DNA from: JAASSS01 sp021767745
GTDB taxonomy: Bacteria > Pseudomonadota > Gammaproteobacteria > UBA5335
Direction: 5' to 3'
Assembly: GCA_034189165.1 (NCBI GenBank)
Contig: JAXHVN010000013.1
Span: forward strand, 62,001 to 126,000
DNA: 64,000 bases
Part shown: positions 35,802-43,331 of the stretch, piece after piece
Position numbering within the stretch: the first letter of the stretch is position 1
How the letters are laid out: every line of letters begins with the position of its first letter
Made by a program: the position numbers and the translations under genes
Notes under the pieces: generated by a model
Seen by the model: the letters and a program-made list of their open reading frames with translations, nothing else
The model's database searches: none
Told to the model about the DNA's origin: nothing

Positions 35802-36086
35802 GTGGCAAGGCGAAGGATCAGTCGGAACACGGCGGTATTGATTACCGGCGCCTCGGCGGTGCTGGCAACGGTACTGATGCGGGCAACGCTCGATCGTGGC
35901 TATCGCGCCGCTCGCCGGCGCGCGCCGCCGAAGGATCCGGCAGACCCCGGGGTCGATTGGCAGGAGGCGCTGGCCTGGACGGTCGCTTCCAGTCTGGTGA
36001 TCGGCCTGGGGCGGCTGCTCGCACGGCGCAGCGCCAGCGCGGGCCTGCGCCGGGCAGGTTATCTGCCGGCGCCGCGGGACGAGTAG
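35802..36086 (+). CDS. DUF4235 family small membrane protein
   Basis: A 94-residue protein with a basic N-terminus, a hydrophobic helix ('AVLITGASAVLATVLM'), a polar centre ('KDPADPGVDWQEALAW') and a second hydrophobic helix ('VASSLVIGLGRLLARR'). The layout matches DUF4235, whose function is unknown. I chose the GTG at 35802 because CGGAGC lies upstream at workable spacing and the protein then begins just before the conserved part. It is divergent from fdhA and convergent with the PilZ gene. Confidence 0.7.
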   Translation: MARRRISRNTAVLITGASAVLATVLMRATLDRGYRAARRRAPPKDPADPGVDWQEALAWTVASSLVIGLGRLLARRSASAGLRRAGYLPAPRDE

Positions 36087-36098
36087 GACCTCGTCCGC

Positions 36099-36704
36099 TC
36101 AGGCGCTCCCGGTGTCGGTATCACGCCGCGCCCGCAACAGCTGGCGCTGGCGCCGCAGGGTGTGATGCACGAGCAGGTCGCGCTGGTAGTCCTGCAGGCC
36201 GACGAAGTGCACGGCCAGCAGATGGATGTCGTCCTGGGGTTCGCAGCGGGTGACCCGGCCGGTCAGGGACAGGCCGCTGGCCAGGTCCGGCAGCAGCAGT
36301 CGCAACTCGATGAACGCGCCCTCGGCGATCGACTCCAGTACGGGAAAGCTCACCCCGTCGGCGCCGATGTTCACTGGTCTCGGACCCGCCTGATCCTCCC
36401 GCTCGAGCTGCTGCATCAGCAGCGTCTGCAGCATTAGCCCGACCTTGTGGTCCAGCAGCTGCAGGTAGCGGGCGACGGTCGGCGAGACGCGCTCGGCCTC
36501 CGCATGCAGCAGCACGAAATCCTGGCGCATGCGGTTCAGCGCCGGCGTGAGATCGAACGGGTCGCTGCTGGGCACGGCCGCGGTCGGGGCGGTTGCCGCG
36601 GCGTCCATCAGGTGACTGTCGCGAATGCGATAGGCGAGCGGCAAGACATCGTCGACGCGAAAGCTGCGTCGCTGATCGCTATCGTCGCCGGGATCGTCCG
36701 CCAT
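36099..36704 (-). CDS. PilZ-domain protein in the stator operon
   Basis: A 201-residue cytoplasmic protein. The N-terminal 'QRRSFRVDDVLPLAYRI' has the arginine-rich PilZ-type start. The middle is helical (residues 55-105), and a PilZ-like beta-barrel follows with 'PVNIGADGVSFPV', where D/N-x-S-x-x-G has become 'NIGADGVSF', then 'LLLPDLASGLSLTGRVTRCE' and 'LLAVHFVGLQDYQRDLLVHH'. PilZ proteins bind cyclic-di-GMP, but the atypical second motif leaves binding uncertain. It starts two bases after the pomB stop, so it is the third gene of the stator operon. A YcgR-like brake on the motor is plausible. Confidence 0.7.
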   Translation of the reverse strand: MADDPGDDSDQRRSFRVDDVLPLAYRIRDSHLMDAAATAPTAAVPSSDPFDLTPALNRMRQDFVLLHAEAERVSPTVARYLQLLDHKVGLMLQTLLMQQLEREDQAGPRPVNIGADGVSFPVLESIAEGAFIELRLLLPDLASGLSLTGRVTRCEPQDDIHLLAVHFVGLQDYQRDLLVHHTLRRQRQLLRARRDTDTGSA

Positions 36705-36706
36705 GG

Positions 36707-37570
36707 CTAGCTGTCCCAATTGCCTGGGCCCTTGGTCGTCTGCTGGTCGGCTTCGAGGATGATTATATCCACACGTCGGTTACGGGCGCGCCTTTCGGGG
36801 GTGTCGTTGGGCACGGCCGGCTCGGTCTCGGCCAGCCCCTGCACCACGAAGCGGTCCGGGGTCAGCTCCGCTGCCGCCAGCAATCGCTCCAGCACGGTGA
36901 CGGCGCGGGCGGCGGAGAGCTCCCAATTGGAGCGGAACCGGCTGGTGGCGATCGGCAGATCATCGGTGTGGCCGGTGATGATGATCTCGCTGTGTGAAGG
37001 CGCCATGGCGGCGGCGATCTTGCGGATCACCGGCGAGAACGGCTCGATCAGGTCGGCGCTGCCCGAAGGGAACGAGCCCTGTTCCGGGATGCGCAGCAGT
37101 ACCGCCGGACCTCGCCGTTCCACTTCCACCAGGCCGGCCTCGATCTCCTCCGCCAGCGCGGCGCGCAGGCGCCGTTCCTCGTCGCGCAGGTCCACCGGCT
37201 CGGCCGGCGCCTTGGGGTCGACCTGGCGTTGGGGGTCAAAGATGTCTTCCGACTCGATGATGCCGTCGGTCTTGAGCGCGGCGTAGACCTGCGGCGCGGT
37301 CTGCTGTTGCATCACCTGGAACGGCGAGGGATCGGGCTTGCCGGGGGAGAATTCGCGCGCGACGATGCTGGTGCCCATCGGGTTGTCGCGGGCGAAGACG
37401 TCGCGCTGCACACCAAAGGCCTCGCGCATCGAGCCCATCACCTGCTTGTACTTCTGGATGTCCATCTCCGAGAAGGACAGCAGCAGCACGAAGAAGCACA
37501 TCAGCAGGGTGCTGAGGTCAGCGAAGGTCGCCATCCAGGCCGGCGCGCCGGGCTGCGGCTTGCGGGCCAT
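36707..37570 (-). CDS. pomB: Flagellar motor stator protein, PomB/MotB family
   Basis: A 287-residue stator B subunit. A short N-terminus precedes a single membrane helix with the ion-carrying aspartate D18 in 'WMATFADLSTLLMCFFVLLLSFSEMD'. This sequence is close to sodium-type PomB. A linker follows ('MGSMREAFGVQ'), then a C-terminal OmpA-like peptidoglycan-binding domain ('IIITGHTDDLPIATSRFRSNWELSAARA', 'ERRARNRRVDIII'). It anchors the stator to the cell wall. It begins four bases after the pomA stop. Sodium versus proton use is inferred from resemblance. Confidence 0.92.
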   Translation of the reverse strand: MARKPQPGAPAWMATFADLSTLLMCFFVLLLSFSEMDIQKYKQVMGSMREAFGVQRDVFARDNPMGTSIVAREFSPGKPDPSPFQVMQQQTAPQVYAALKTDGIIESEDIFDPQRQVDPKAPAEPVDLRDEERRLRAALAEEIEAGLVEVERRGPAVLLRIPEQGSFPSGSADLIEPFSPVIRKIAAAMAPSHSEIIITGHTDDLPIATSRFRSNWELSAARAVTVLERLLAAAELTPDRFVVQGLAETEPAVPNDTPERRARNRRVDIIILEADQQTTKGPGNWDS

Positions 37571-37574
37571 CGGT

Positions 37575-38348
37575 TCAGGCCGCCTGCTTTTCCGGCGCCT
37601 GCCCGGCGCGCTCCTGGCCGGGCAGGTAGGTACGCAGCAGTTGCTCGATCACCCGCGGGTTCAGGCCCTGCTGGATCGCGGTGAGCCCTTCGAGCAGCAG
37701 CGTGCGGTTGATGCGCTCCTCGGCGTTGCGATTGGCGAGCTTGTCCGCCAGCGGCAGGGCGATGGCGTTGGCGATGATCGCGCCGTAGAGCGTGGTCAGC
37801 AGCGCCACGGCCATGGCCGGACCGATGGCCTTGGGGTCGTCCATGTTCGAGAGCATCTGCACCAGGCCGATCAGCGTGCCGATCATGCCCATGGCCGGCG
37901 CCACGTCGCCGAGCGCCCGAAACACATCCTCGCCCTGCTCGTGGCGGGTGATGGAGGTGTCGATCTCCTGGCTCAGGATCTTGCGCACCATCTCCGGCTC
38001 ATGGCCGTCGACCAGCAACTGCACGCCTTCCTTGAGGAACTCGTTCTCCACCGGCGTGCGCTCCAGCGCCAGCAGCCCTTCCTTGCGTGCCTGCGAGGCC
38101 AGCTCCAGCGTCTTATCGATCAGCTCCTGCGGGTTCTCGCTCTTGTACATGAAGGCGCGCCCGGCGGTCTTGAAGGCGCCGAGGAACTGGCCGAGCGGAA
38201 ACTTGATCAGCGTCGCCATGACGGTACCGCCGATCACGATCAGCACCGAGGCGGGGTTCAGGAACACCATCATGCTGCCGCCGATCAGGATGGCGAGGCC
38301 GATGATGCCCAGGGCCCCGAGCAGGCCGATCAGCGTGGCTAGATCCAT
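37575..38348 (-). CDS. pomA: Flagellar motor stator protein, PomA/MotA family
   Basis: A 257-residue four-helix stator A subunit, the size of Vibrio PomA. The N-terminal helices are 'LIGLLGALGIIGLAILIGGSM' and 'SVLIVIGGTVMATLIKFPLG'. The cytoplasmic loop has charged rotor-contacting residues ('SQEIDTSITRHEQGEDVFRALGDVAPAMGMIGTLIGLVQML'), and the fourth helix is 'MAVALLTTLYGAIIANAIALPLADKL'. With PomB it forms the ion channel that drives flagellar rotation. A sigma-28-like promoter lies about 50 bases upstream. No strong ribosome site precedes the ATG at 38348. Confidence 0.93.
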   Translation of the reverse strand: MDLATLIGLLGALGIIGLAILIGGSMMVFLNPASVLIVIGGTVMATLIKFPLGQFLGAFKTAGRAFMYKSENPQELIDKTLELASQARKEGLLALERTPVENEFLKEGVQLLVDGHEPEMVRKILSQEIDTSITRHEQGEDVFRALGDVAPAMGMIGTLIGLVQMLSNMDDPKAIGPAMAVALLTTLYGAIIANAIALPLADKLANRNAEERINRTLLLEGLTAIQQGLNPRVIEQLLRTYLPGQERAGQAPEKQAA

Positions 38349-38399
38349 GAGGTGCGCGCCGGTGTGGGAGGAGTTCCGGCCTGTCGGCCATTACCGCTC

Positions 38400-38426
38400 C
38401 TATCGGGTGGCACCGCGATAGCTTGA
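38400..38426 (-). promoter_or_regulatory. Candidate sigma-28 (FliA) promoter for pomAB-PilZ
   Basis: On the minus strand TCAA (38426-38423), a 15-base spacer and CCCGATAG (38407-38400) closely match the flagellar consensus TAAA-N15-GCCGATAA. The predicted start is about 45 bases before the pomA ATG. The downstream genes encode a flagellar stator, which is the expected class of FliA target. Confidence 0.6.
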
Positions 38427-38477
38427 TTCCCAGCCGACGGAGGGGGTTCGCCGCCAGCCCACAGGCAGATCGCAACG

Positions 38478-38502
38478 AAAAACCGCCGGCGAGTGCCGGC
38501 GG
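38478..38502 (-). terminator. Rho-independent terminator of the EF-hand gene
   Basis: On the minus strand CCGCCGGC, the loop ACTC and GCCGGCGG form an 8-bp stem followed by TTTTT, 29 bases after the stop of the EF-hand gene. This separates it from the pomA promoter region. Confidence 0.85.
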
Positions 38503-38530
38503 CGATGGGCAACGTGCCAGGCCGGGCGGG

Positions 38531-39052
38531 CTAGGGCGAGTCGCTGCCTTCCGGAGTGCCGAGGATGGTGTCCGAACCGGTCACGCCGGTGGTGTAGCCG
38601 GCGTTGCCGCTACCGTAGAAGCCGGTGTATTCGCCCGAATCCAGGCTGCCGTCGGCGTTGCGATCCGCCTCACCAAAGTCCGTTGCCCGCCTGTTGTTGA
38701 ACTCCGATTCGCTGATCTGCCCGCTTTGATCGGTGTCCATTTCGCCGAACAGGGTGCCGGACTCTGTGCCGAATTCCTGCTCATCGATCCGTTGGTCGCG
38801 GTTGACATCGGCGCGGCCGAATCGCCCGCCCGTCACGCCGGCCTCATCCTGCATGGTCACGCCACCTTCGGCTGCGCCGCCGGGCGTGGTACCGGCCCCC
38901 ATCTGACCGGTCGTGGTGCCTGTGCCCAACTGCCCGGTCGTGGCGGTGCTCCCACCCGCGCCGCTACCCAGCTGGGCGAGCGCCGGCGCGGCTCCCAGCG
39001 CGAGCAGCAGCGAGAAGGCCGATGAGGTGAGCAGTGTTCGTACGTGGGTCAT
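38531..39052 (-). CDS. Secreted EF-hand calcium-binding protein
   Basis: A 173-residue exported protein. The signal peptide 'LLTSSAFSLLLALGAAPALAQ' is followed by a low-complexity Gly/Thr/Gln segment ('STATTGQLGTGTTTGQMGAG'). Three EF-hand loops come next: 'DVNRDQRIDEQEF', 'DTDQSGQISESEF' and 'DRNADGSLDSGEY', each with acidic residues at calcium positions 1, 3, 5 and 12. The tail repeats glycine/tyrosine/threonine. The ATG at 39052 has GGAGGA upstream; a longer in-frame start exists but would bury the signal peptide. The role is unknown; a periplasmic calcium sensor or matrix protein is possible. Confidence 0.8.
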   Translation of the reverse strand: MTHVRTLLTSSAFSLLLALGAAPALAQLGSGAGGSTATTGQLGTGTTTGQMGAGTTPGGAAEGGVTMQDEAGVTGGRFGRADVNRDQRIDEQEFGTESGTLFGEMDTDQSGQISESEFNNRRATDFGEADRNADGSLDSGEYTGFYGSGNAGYTTGVTGSDTILGTPEGSDSP

Positions 39053-39757
39053 CAGTCTGTTCCTCCAGAATCGAGGGCGAAACCCGAAGATGGCCGCCTT
39101 CATCGCATGATCCGACCCAGTCGCGAGCCCGCAGTTCCACCGTACCTGCGAGACTTCGGACATCGCGCAAGCTCGGCCGGGGCATCGGCCGGCGCGGTAG
39201 AGGCTCCCAGTCTAGGTTGCAGCCGGCATGCAACGATCCGCGCTATGGTCTCGCTTCCCGCAGCCGTTCGCGGCGATGTCGCCGGTGCACCGGGGCCACT
39301 CGGCAGGCGTTCTCATCGGCCGCTCGATGGCCGCGGGGGCGAGGTGCAGCCGCCGGCGCGCCACCTCGCCGTCAGGCGCTGGCGCGACGTGGCGTTGCCG
39401 TCGCCGTTCCGGTGCCATCCATTACCTGGCCATGACCTGGCCGGCTCACCAGAGGCGAGTCGATCCCGCCCGGTATTGGCGGCTGTGGGCGTTGCCGACG
39501 CAGTCGCGACGGCATCGCTGCCAGCATGCACCGGGCCGACGCGATGTGTTCGGTCTCCTGATCGGCGCCGTGGCGGCGCTGCTGGCCCGCGCGGGCAGCG
39601 GGTGGCGCAGACTCTGCTGCCGGCCATTCCCGCGTCGAGTGGCAGCCGCCGAACAGTGACGCCAGCGCCCATGAACTTCTCCCGACCAGCGGTCTCCATA
39701 GGCTTCACGCCGCCGGGTCGACCCGGGCTCCGGCGGCTTGCAGCGAGGACATCCATC
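39053..39757. other. 705-base intergenic region without a convincing gene
   Basis: Several overlapping frames stay open here because of the GC bias, but none shows domain motifs, a hydrophobic segment or a ribosome site. Their translations are arginine/proline-rich, as in shadow frames. I see a short inverted repeat GTTGCA-N7-TGCAAC at 39216-39234. The right end carries the ribosome site for the alcohol dehydrogenase. The region may hold long promoters or a decayed gene. Confidence 0.5.
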
Positions 39758-40915
39758 ATGAAAGCGCTCGTCTATCACGCCCCCAAGCATGTGCAGGTCG
39801 ATGAAGTCGACGATCCGCGGCTGGAAGGGCCGCGGGACGCCATCATCCGCGTGACCCGCACTGCAATCTGCGGCTCGGACCTGCATATCTACAACGGCCT
39901 GTTTCCCCAGCTTCGCAACGAGATCATCGGCCATGAGTTCATGGGCATCGTCGAGGAGGTCGGCAGCGGGGTGACCCACCTGCAGCGGGGCGATCGGGTG
40001 GTCGTGCCCTTCCCGATCGCCTGCGGCGCGTGCTTCTTCTGCGAGCACGACTGGCCGACCCACTGCGAGAACTCCAATCCCGAGCACTACGGGCCGGACG
40101 GCGACGTGCTCAAGGAGAAGGGGGGTGGCCTGTTTGGCTACACCGATCTCTATGGCGGCTATGCCGGCGGGCAGGCGGAATACGTGCGGGTGCCCTACGC
40201 GGACGTCGGTCCGCGCAAGGTGCCCGAGTCGCTCAACGACGAGCAGGTGCTGTTCCTCACCGACATCTACCCGACCGGCTGGGCAGCCGCCGACTGGGCG
40301 CAGATCCAGCCAGGCGAGACCGTGGCCGTGTTCGGCTGTGGTCCGGTCGGCCTGATGGCACAGAAGGCTGCCTGGCTGCAGGGCGCGGGCCGGGTGATCG
40401 GTATCGACATCCTGCCGTACCGCCTCGAGCAGGCGCGCCGCAGTGCCAACAGCGAGGTGATCAACGCCGCCGAGGTCGATCCGGTCGAGGCGCTGCGGGA
40501 GCTGACCGAGGGTCGGGGTGCCGATCGGGTCATCGATGCCGTCGGCATGGAGGCCGATCGCAGCCTGCTGGACAAGACCAAGGCCGTGCTGCACCTGGAA
40601 CGAGGTTCGGACGAGGTGATCGAAACCGCCCTGCGGGCCGTGCGCCGGGGCGGCACGGTGAGCGTCATCGGCGTCTATGCGACCAGCTACGACAACTTCC
40701 CGGTGGGCCGGCTCGTCGACAAGGCGATCACGCTGCGCTTCGGACAGGCGCCGGTGCATCGCTATATCGATGATCTGCTGACTCAGGTGCGGGAGGAGAA
40801 GGTGGTGCTGGACGACATCATCAGCCACCGCCTGCCCCTGACCGAGGCGGCGCAGGCCTACGAGATGTTTTCGAAGAAGCAGGATGACTGCGTGAAGGTC
40901 GTGCTGCAGCCGTGA
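39758..40915 (+). CDS. Zinc-dependent alcohol dehydrogenase (formaldehyde dehydrogenase-like MDR)
   Basis: A 385-residue medium-chain dehydrogenase. Catalytic zinc ligands lie in 'TAICGSDLHIYNG' and 'EIIGHEFMGIVEEVG'. Structural zinc cysteines lie in 'CGACFFCEHDWPTHCENSN', and the nucleotide motif is 'VAVFGCGPVGLMAQKAAWL'. The insertion around residues 100-130 ('GGGLFGYTDLYGGYAGGQAEYVRVPYADV') and 'LTDIYPTGWAAADWAQI' are typical of the glutathione-independent formaldehyde dehydrogenase-like subgroup. The substrate is not fixed by sequence. GAGGAC precedes the ATG at 39758; in-frame sequence upstream has no domain character. An 88-base gap separates it from the ferritin-like gene, which shares the only good terminator. 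Confidence 0.87.
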   Translation: MKALVYHAPKHVQVDEVDDPRLEGPRDAIIRVTRTAICGSDLHIYNGLFPQLRNEIIGHEFMGIVEEVGSGVTHLQRGDRVVVPFPIACGACFFCEHDWPTHCENSNPEHYGPDGDVLKEKGGGLFGYTDLYGGYAGGQAEYVRVPYADVGPRKVPESLNDEQVLFLTDIYPTGWAAADWAQIQPGETVAVFGCGPVGLMAQKAAWLQGAGRVIGIDILPYRLEQARRSANSEVINAAEVDPVEALRELTEGRGADRVIDAVGMEADRSLLDKTKAVLHLERGSDEVIETALRAVRRGGTVSVIGVYATSYDNFPVGRLVDKAITLRFGQAPVHRYIDDLLTQVREEKVVLDDIISHRLPLTEAAQAYEMFSKKQDDCVKVVLQP

Positions 40916-41003
40916 ATGTGCAACCGGCGCCGGCGCGGCATTAGCGGCGGCGCCGATTCGATGACTGGCGCCGCAGCGTAGAGCCGGCGCCCTGGAGGAC
41001 ACC

Positions 41004-42293
41004 ATGAGCTTCAATCCCCTGGCCGAGAAAGGCATCCCCGTCGAACAGCAATTCCGTTCCTGGAAGATGCTGAACGTCAAGCCCTACGACGCCCGCAACG
41101 TCGATCCCTACACCCGCACCCGGGTGATCTGCATGAACGGGATCGAGGTCGAGTCGATCATGTTCAGCCACCAGTTTGCCCGCCACTGCGGCGACATGGA
41201 CGTGCGGCGCAAGCTGGCGATGGCGCGCGCCGTCGAGCAGCAGCAGCAGAAGGCGGTGAACTGGCTGATCCCCGGCGAGGAGAGCACGCTGGAGGTGACG
41301 CTAGGCTACGAACAGGTGGCGGTGGATCTGACGGCCTGGCTGGCGCGGACCGAGCCGGACCCGAAGGTACGCATGGCGCTGGAGTTCGCGCTGCTGGAGG
41401 ACTTCGACCATCTCTACATGTACGCCAACCTCTACGACCTGCTGGAAGGCAAGAAGGCCGAGCAGATTACGCACGACCTGACCGAGATCATCCCCGGCCG
41501 ACCGACCGCGCTGCATCACCGTCCGCCGCAGGACCGGGTGCTCGAACCGGTTGATTTCAAGGTCGCCGACCCGCTCTCGATGATGCACATCATGACCATC
41601 GTCGCGGCTGAACAGCAGACGATGAATTTCTACATGAACGTCGGCAATCGTCCCACCGAGCCGCTCGCCCGGGCCCTGTACCTGGAGATCGCACAGGTCG
41701 AGGAAGAGCATGTGACGCACTACGAGTCGCTGATCGATCCCAGCAAGAGCTGGTTCGAGCGCAACGTGATGCACCAGTATCACGAGTGCTACATGTACTA
41801 CTCATTCATGATTCACGAGTCGGTGCCCTACATCAAAGACATCTGGGAGCTGCATCTGCAGCAGGAAATCGGCCAGCTGCACGTCGCCTGCGACTTGATG
41901 AAACAGCATGAGCGCAAGGATCCAGCCGAGATGCTGCCTGCCGAACTGCCCGAGCCGATCAAGTTTCAGGAAAACAAGGACTTCGTGCGCGAGGTGTTGG
42001 CCAAGCAGGTGCACCTGGAGAAGAGCGGCGCCGGCTACAAGCCCATCTGGGATCTGCCGGCGGATGCGAGCTTCCATGACTTCCAGCGCATCCTGCACGG
42101 TGACTTCGTGCCGAGCTACGAGACGATCGGCAAGAACATCGAGAAGAACGGCAAGGACTACCGGCTGCAGACCGAGGGCGAGCATCCGGTGAAGGCATTC
42201 CGCGACCGGGATGCGGTACCGCGGGCGGAAGGGGTGATCGCCCATCGCGATGACCTGAGCGGCAAGGCGAAGTCCGAGGCCGAGGTGGTCTGA
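41004..42293 (+). CDS. Uncharacterised ferritin-like (diiron-type) protein
   Basis: A 429-residue soluble protein without a known name to me. The centre looks like a four-helix ferritin-like bundle. Possible metal ligands are E132 and H136 in 'EFALLEDFDHLYMY', E203 in 'AAEQQTMNFY', E233-x-x-H236 in 'EIAQVEEEHVTHYESL', and E288/H293 in 'LQQEIGQLHVAC'. The N-terminal 100 residues ('WKMLNVKPYDARNVDPYTRTRV') and C-terminal 120 residues are extra to a simple ferritin. It follows the zinc alcohol dehydrogenase by 88 bases and ends in a strong terminator, so the two probably form one unit. An oxidase, oxygenase or iron-handling role is possible but unproven. Confidence 0.65.
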   Translation: MSFNPLAEKGIPVEQQFRSWKMLNVKPYDARNVDPYTRTRVICMNGIEVESIMFSHQFARHCGDMDVRRKLAMARAVEQQQQKAVNWLIPGEESTLEVTLGYEQVAVDLTAWLARTEPDPKVRMALEFALLEDFDHLYMYANLYDLLEGKKAEQITHDLTEIIPGRPTALHHRPPQDRVLEPVDFKVADPLSMMHIMTIVAAEQQTMNFYMNVGNRPTEPLARALYLEIAQVEEEHVTHYESLIDPSKSWFERNVMHQYHECYMYYSFMIHESVPYIKDIWELHLQQEIGQLHVACDLMKQHERKDPAEMLPAELPEPIKFQENKDFVREVLAKQVHLEKSGAGYKPIWDLPADASFHDFQRILHGDFVPSYETIGKNIEKNGKDYRLQTEGEHPVKAFRDRDAVPRAEGVIAHRDDLSGKAKSEAEVV

Positions 42294-42312
42294 GTGCCCT
42301 GGCTGCCGAACG

Positions 42313-42337
42313 GGCCGCGCCTGGCGCGGCCTTTTTT
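42313..42337 (+). terminator. Rho-independent terminator after the ferritin-like gene
   Basis: GGCCGCGCC, one T and GGCGCGGCC form a 9-bp inverted repeat (in practice a 7-bp stem with a 5-base loop). Six T residues follow, starting 20 bases after the stop at 42293. Confidence 0.92.
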
Positions 42338-42343
42338 ACGTCC

Positions 42344-43279
42344 TCAGAACCAGCGCAGGCGCTTGAAGATCCAGTACGGCGCGATGGCCGTGGCCAGCAT
42401 CAGTCCCAGCGCCGCCGGGTAGCCCCAGGGCTTGCCGAGCAGCGGCATGTGCTCGAAGTTCATGCCGTAGATGCTGGCGATCAGCGTTGGCGGCAGGAAC
42501 ACCGCCGCCGCCACCGAGAGACCCTTGATGATGTTGTTCTGGCTGATCCCGATCATGCCCAGGGTGGCATCGAGCAGGAAGGTGAGCTTGCCGTTGAGCA
42601 GGTTGGCGTGATCGCTCAGTGAGCTGACGTCGCGTCGGAGGGTCTTGACCCGCCGACCCAGGGTCTCGGCGGCGCGGATGGCATCGAGCCGACCGGCGAA
42701 GGTCACCAGTCGTTCGATGCTGAACAGGCTCTCGGTCACCAGCGAGAGCTGGTCCCCGTCGCGGCCCAGTTGCCGCAGCACCGCCTGATAGTCCGGCACC
42801 GCCCGGGCCTGCAGCCGCCGGCGCCGGAACACCCGCTGCGAGACGTGCGACAGATCCGCGCCCACCTGCTCCAGCCGATCGGCGAGCCCATCGACGATCG
42901 CCTCGAGCAGCCGCACGAGGATGGCGGCCGGGGCGGGCAGCGGGGCGGCCTGCCGCGCCAGGCGCTCGAACAGGATGCGCACCGCGCCGACGTCCGCCGG
43001 CCGCAGCGTGGCCAGTTGGTGCCCGGCGAGCACGAAGGTCAGGGTGGTGTCGTCGTCTTCCTCGCCGGTGCCGCGCGGCACCAGGGCGGTCATGACCGCC
43101 GCCCCGTCGAGCTGATATAGCCGGCTGGAGGCCTCGATCTCCCGCATCACCGCTGCCGAGGGCAGGGCGACGCCCAGCGCCGACTCGACCTGTTGCCGCT
43201 CGGCGGCGCTCGGGGCCAGCAGGTCCCACCACACGGCGGGAGCCTCGGGGGCCGCCGCGGGCGGCAGTCTGGACAGCAT
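42344..43279 (-). CDS. corA: CorA-family magnesium/divalent cation transporter
   Basis: A 311-residue CorA. A large N-terminal cytoplasmic domain and a long stalk helix ('SISQRV'-like 'DLSHVSQRVFRRRRLQ' and 'VKTLRRDVSSLSDHANLLNGKLTFLLDA') precede two C-terminal helices. The first of these ends in the YGMNF selectivity motif ('PPTLIASIYGMNFEHMP'). These pentameric channels import Mg2+, and sometimes Co2+, Ni2+ or Zn2+. The basic C-terminus is 'IFKRLRWF'. GGAGCTGAACC precedes the ATG. ZntB-like members lack exact sequence separation, so transport direction and ion remain open. Confidence 0.88.
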   Translation of the reverse strand: MLSRLPPAAAPEAPAVWWDLLAPSAAERQQVESALGVALPSAAVMREIEASSRLYQLDGAAVMTALVPRGTGEEDDDTTLTFVLAGHQLATLRPADVGAVRILFERLARQAAPLPAPAAILVRLLEAIVDGLADRLEQVGADLSHVSQRVFRRRRLQARAVPDYQAVLRQLGRDGDQLSLVTESLFSIERLVTFAGRLDAIRAAETLGRRVKTLRRDVSSLSDHANLLNGKLTFLLDATLGMIGISQNNIIKGLSVAAAVFLPPTLIASIYGMNFEHMPLLGKPWGYPAALGLMLATAIAPYWIFKRLRWF

Positions 43280-43331
43280 GGTTCAGCTCCTGGCGCCGAA
43301 GCTTGGCAACCGCCGCGCGGCCGGGGCGGCG

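Noticed and set aside
39313..39759. Open frames in the gap before the alcohol dehydrogenase as possible small genes
   Set aside because: All translations are Arg/Pro-rich, with no hydrophobic or conserved pattern and no ribosome site.
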